Of a stretch of 64,000 nucleotides of DNA, positions 61,997 to 64,000 are shown one piece after another. Each line of letters starts with the position of its first letter. The stretch's first letter is position 1. This DNA comes from Zygnema cylindricum (Eukaryota; Streptophyta; Zygnematophyceae; Zygnematales; Zygnemataceae): contig JBBHKE010003430.1 of assembly GCA_037447655.1 (NCBI GenBank), positions 64,001 through 128,000 on the forward strand. Reading direction: 5' to 3'. Made by a program: the position numbers and the translations under genes. The notes beneath the pieces were generated by a model. It saw nothing but the letters and a program-made list of their open reading frames with translations, did no database searches and was not told the origin of the DNA.

Positions 61997-62268
61997 CTAA
62001 TTTCCAGCATTTTAGCTGAAGGAATCTTACTAGCCATTCCTAAACAGAATTTGGCAGCTAAATAATCGTAGTATGCATTTTTAAGCTTGATTGCAGTTAA
62101 ATCAATAGTGGCAGCCACTTCATTTTTGAACATTGCAGTTGAATTGGTCTTAGTAGCCGTTTTGCATTTAAATCAATCGTTGTAGCCATTTTAATATTGA
62201 ATATTACTGTAGTTTGATAAATTTCAGTTGCCATTTCAGTATTCAACATTGCAGTTAAATCTATGGCC
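61997..62268. repeat. degenerate 30-47 bp tandem repeat ending at GPN2 start codon
   Basis: About seven units, each ending in a (G/T)AGCC-like word and holding CATTNCAGTTNAATC (clearest at 62090, 62132 and 62248). The last unit reads CATTGCAGTTAAATCTATGGCC and includes the GPN2 ATG at 62263. Confidence 0.6.
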
Positions 62269-63099
62269 TTTGGTCAAATAATCATCGGTCCTCCTGGCTC
62301 CGGAAAAACCACCTATTGCAATGGCATGCAGCATTTTCTACAGCTGCTTGGCAGGTCCAAAGTCTAATCAGCAATACTTCCTCTCCGTGAAACATTATAA
62401 GAAGTAAAATTAATAAGTAGTTAAACTTCATAAGAAGTTGAAATATATAAAATATCAAAATACGTGCAAGCTGAAATTAATAAGAAGTCGAAATTTGTGA
62501 GAACTTGAATTTTGAAGAAGTTGAAATTTGCAAGAAGCTGAATTTCATAAAAGCTGAAATTTTATAAGAAATCGAAAAAAAAGTCAGTAAACCTGGGAGG
62601 TTTTCTACTGCACAGATATCGTATGTAACACAAAAAACCAGGTTTATTATTCTAATAGGGGATTTATACGAGCCCTGTAACTGGCGTTACTGGAGCAGTA
62701 ATCATAGGATTTGTATGGAAAACTGGACGTTTTTGTAAAAAACCTACATTTTTCTGTGATTTTACAGTGATTATTGGCCAGCCTCGCCAGTAACGGCGTA
62801 TGTATTATTACTCGATAGCTCTGGAAAAGCATCTGGAATGAACTTTTAAGGGTTTGGTATTTTGAACTTGAACTTGCCTCTCTTATAGGACCAACAACAT
62901 GAGAACAACCTGAGAGGAAGCTGAGATTTCTATGCTTTTTTCCATATGAATTTTTAAACTAGAGAGAGAGAGAAAGAGATAAATGAAGTGCCACGTGGCA
63001 GCAGTTCGTCAGCGTGACCTGAAGTCACGGATGTGTGTATGTTTATGGGAGCAGAAAGACAATAGTGGTGAATCTGGACCCGGCCAATGACAGCCTTCC
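62263..63099 (+). CDS. GPN2: GPN-loop GTPase 2, first two exons (partial)
   Basis: Exon 1 is 62263-62354, exon 2 is 63055-63099; the intron has GT at 62355 and AG at 63053-63054, and the split codon gives Arg. The product starts [20 protein letters not shown], with the P-loop GPPGSGKTT at residues 9-17, and exon 2 supplies [14 protein letters not shown], the switch-type NLDPAND motif of GPN-loop GTPases. This N-terminus is typical of GPN2 (QQT1 in Arabidopsis, from memory), which with GPN1/GPN3 helps assemble and import RNA polymerase II. A donor GTATCC follows at 63100; the expected third exon is not seen before 64000, so the gene continues outside the window. Intron 1 holds a 62395-62580 tandem repeat. 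The start codon lies in the last unit of a repeat array. Confidence 0.9.
62395..62580. repeat. short tandem repeat in GPN2 intron 1
   Basis: Eight to nine imperfect units around ATAAGAAGTTGAAATT with a period near 20 bases. Confidence 0.75.
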
Positions 63100-64000
63100 G
63101 TATCCTCATTTTTTATTTCGTATTCTCTTGTAACTTTTGTTTCATAATATTCCTGCTCATAATAATTTCCTGCTGATAGGAATTCCTTGCTGATTGTGAC
63201 TTGATTTGGTGTTTAATCCCTGAGAAATCCTTAAAAAACCCTGGAAAACACTTAAACCACCCTGAATAACCCTAGAACTGAAAAAATTGCTGATTAAAAA
63301 GTTGCTGGGAGTGTACTATCCCGATAACACTGCTATCAGGATATGTGATACTATCTGATAGTGTACTATCTAGATTTTAAGATTCAGGATGATTTTGGCA
63401 GGCCGGAAACATTTGATTTCAACTCTCATGCTTTTTTTGGTATGCAGCAAGCATAATGTGAAAATCATCTTTCTTTCCACCCTAATCAGGACTACTCCAG
63501 GCTTGTTTGTAGAGCATGATCCTTCCCTCCTTACTTCTAACATGTAACAGATTGTGTTTTTTTGAGTTTCTTTTTCTTTTTTCTTTTGTTTTCATTTTTT
63601 TCGTTTTTCATTTTTTTTAAAGCCTACAGCTGCGCGCTGCTCTCAAGTCACTTTATTAGCGTCAATGACACTATATTGGTGCCCCTAAATTTTTACCCTC
63701 CAACCTAAAATAGTGTCAATGACACTAATTTTTCTTTCTTAACACTAATTGTTTAAAGGGTTTAGAACCAACCACGTCATTGGGAACTGAATTAGAATTT
63801 TTTGCGTGGAAACTTTTGTCTTGTAATGCAATGAAAAGGATAAATTCTTATTGCTCTTAGAAGTACACGGGTATTTGGCGTCAGCGTTAGAATTGTAGAC
63901 GAAAACAGATGAGCCCTTTAATAGACGAGTTTTTAATGGACGAAATGCTTCTTTGACATCAATTAGATATCAGTGTTCTGTGAATATAGAGGAGCTCATC
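63100..64000. other. GPN2 intron 2 (start)
   Basis: No exon recognised. Contains poly-T/C stretches and repeated AGTGTCAATGACACTA words (63660-63735), a short palindrome-based repeat. Confidence 0.5.

Noticed and set aside
62656-62815. Possible MITE with GCGTTACTGG-type inverted ends in GPN2 intron 1
   Set aside because: The arms match only in patches and no clear flanking duplication was found.

Overview
The window reads as nuclear DNA of a green plant or streptophyte alga. Three host genes point that way: a chloroplast-targeted DUF1118 (RIQ-type) thylakoid protein, the start of an SCD1-type DENN-domain gene, and the start of a GPN2 GTPase. Introns are long, AT-rich or CT-rich, with GT-AG borders. 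Interspersed TTTAGGG-like runs and plant Ty1/copia and Ty3/gypsy elements agree. I cannot name the species from sequence alone.

Layout. 0-20 kb is gene-bearing: an unrecognised single-exon 528-aa ORF (1073-2659), a two-exon RIQ-like gene on the minus strand (6234-8097), five exons of an SCD1-like gene (9105-15793) that breaks off inside its cDENN domain, and a small membrane-anchored LysM protein (exons ending 16649 and starting 18904). Two exons of an unrelated glycosyltransferase-like gene and a 10-base N gap lie inside the LysM intron. Short nonautonomous elements with TA target duplications are scattered here.

20-61 kb is a nest of mobile DNA, bracketed by two direct copies of a 1.2 kb repeat (X1, X2). 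X1 carries a 306-bp hAT-like element and a 1.9 kb inverted-repeat Harbinger-like element that X2 lacks. Between them lies one Ty3/gypsy chromovirus hit by three copia elements, each with a 5-bp target duplication: Copia-1 (GATTA), Copia-D (GTCCA) and Copia-H (AAAGG). Copia-1 carries Copia-F, an internally deleted relative. Copia-F carries E, a young 3.5 kb noncoding LTR element (duplication GTGAC) whose LTRs look identical. The gypsy and Copia-1 halves lie in opposite orientation, so a segment of about 7.4 kb (23.64-31.04 kb) has been inverted since insertion.

Three themes stand out. (1) The copia-type elements, E included, share a primer-binding site that looks complementary to the anticodon arm of initiator tRNA-Met, as in Drosophila copia, and in several the gag start codon lies inside the LTR. 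(2) Short tandem duplications (57 to about 340 bp) recur across exon starts, LTR/target junctions and coding sequence. (3) Joins between unrelated gene pieces at 16.2-18.9 kb sit in CT microsatellites beside an N gap, so real rearrangement and misassembly must be separated first.

61.5-64 kb returns to host sequence: another TA-flanked element, a 40-bp tandem repeat running into the GPN2 start codon, and the first two GPN2 exons, the gene continuing beyond the window.
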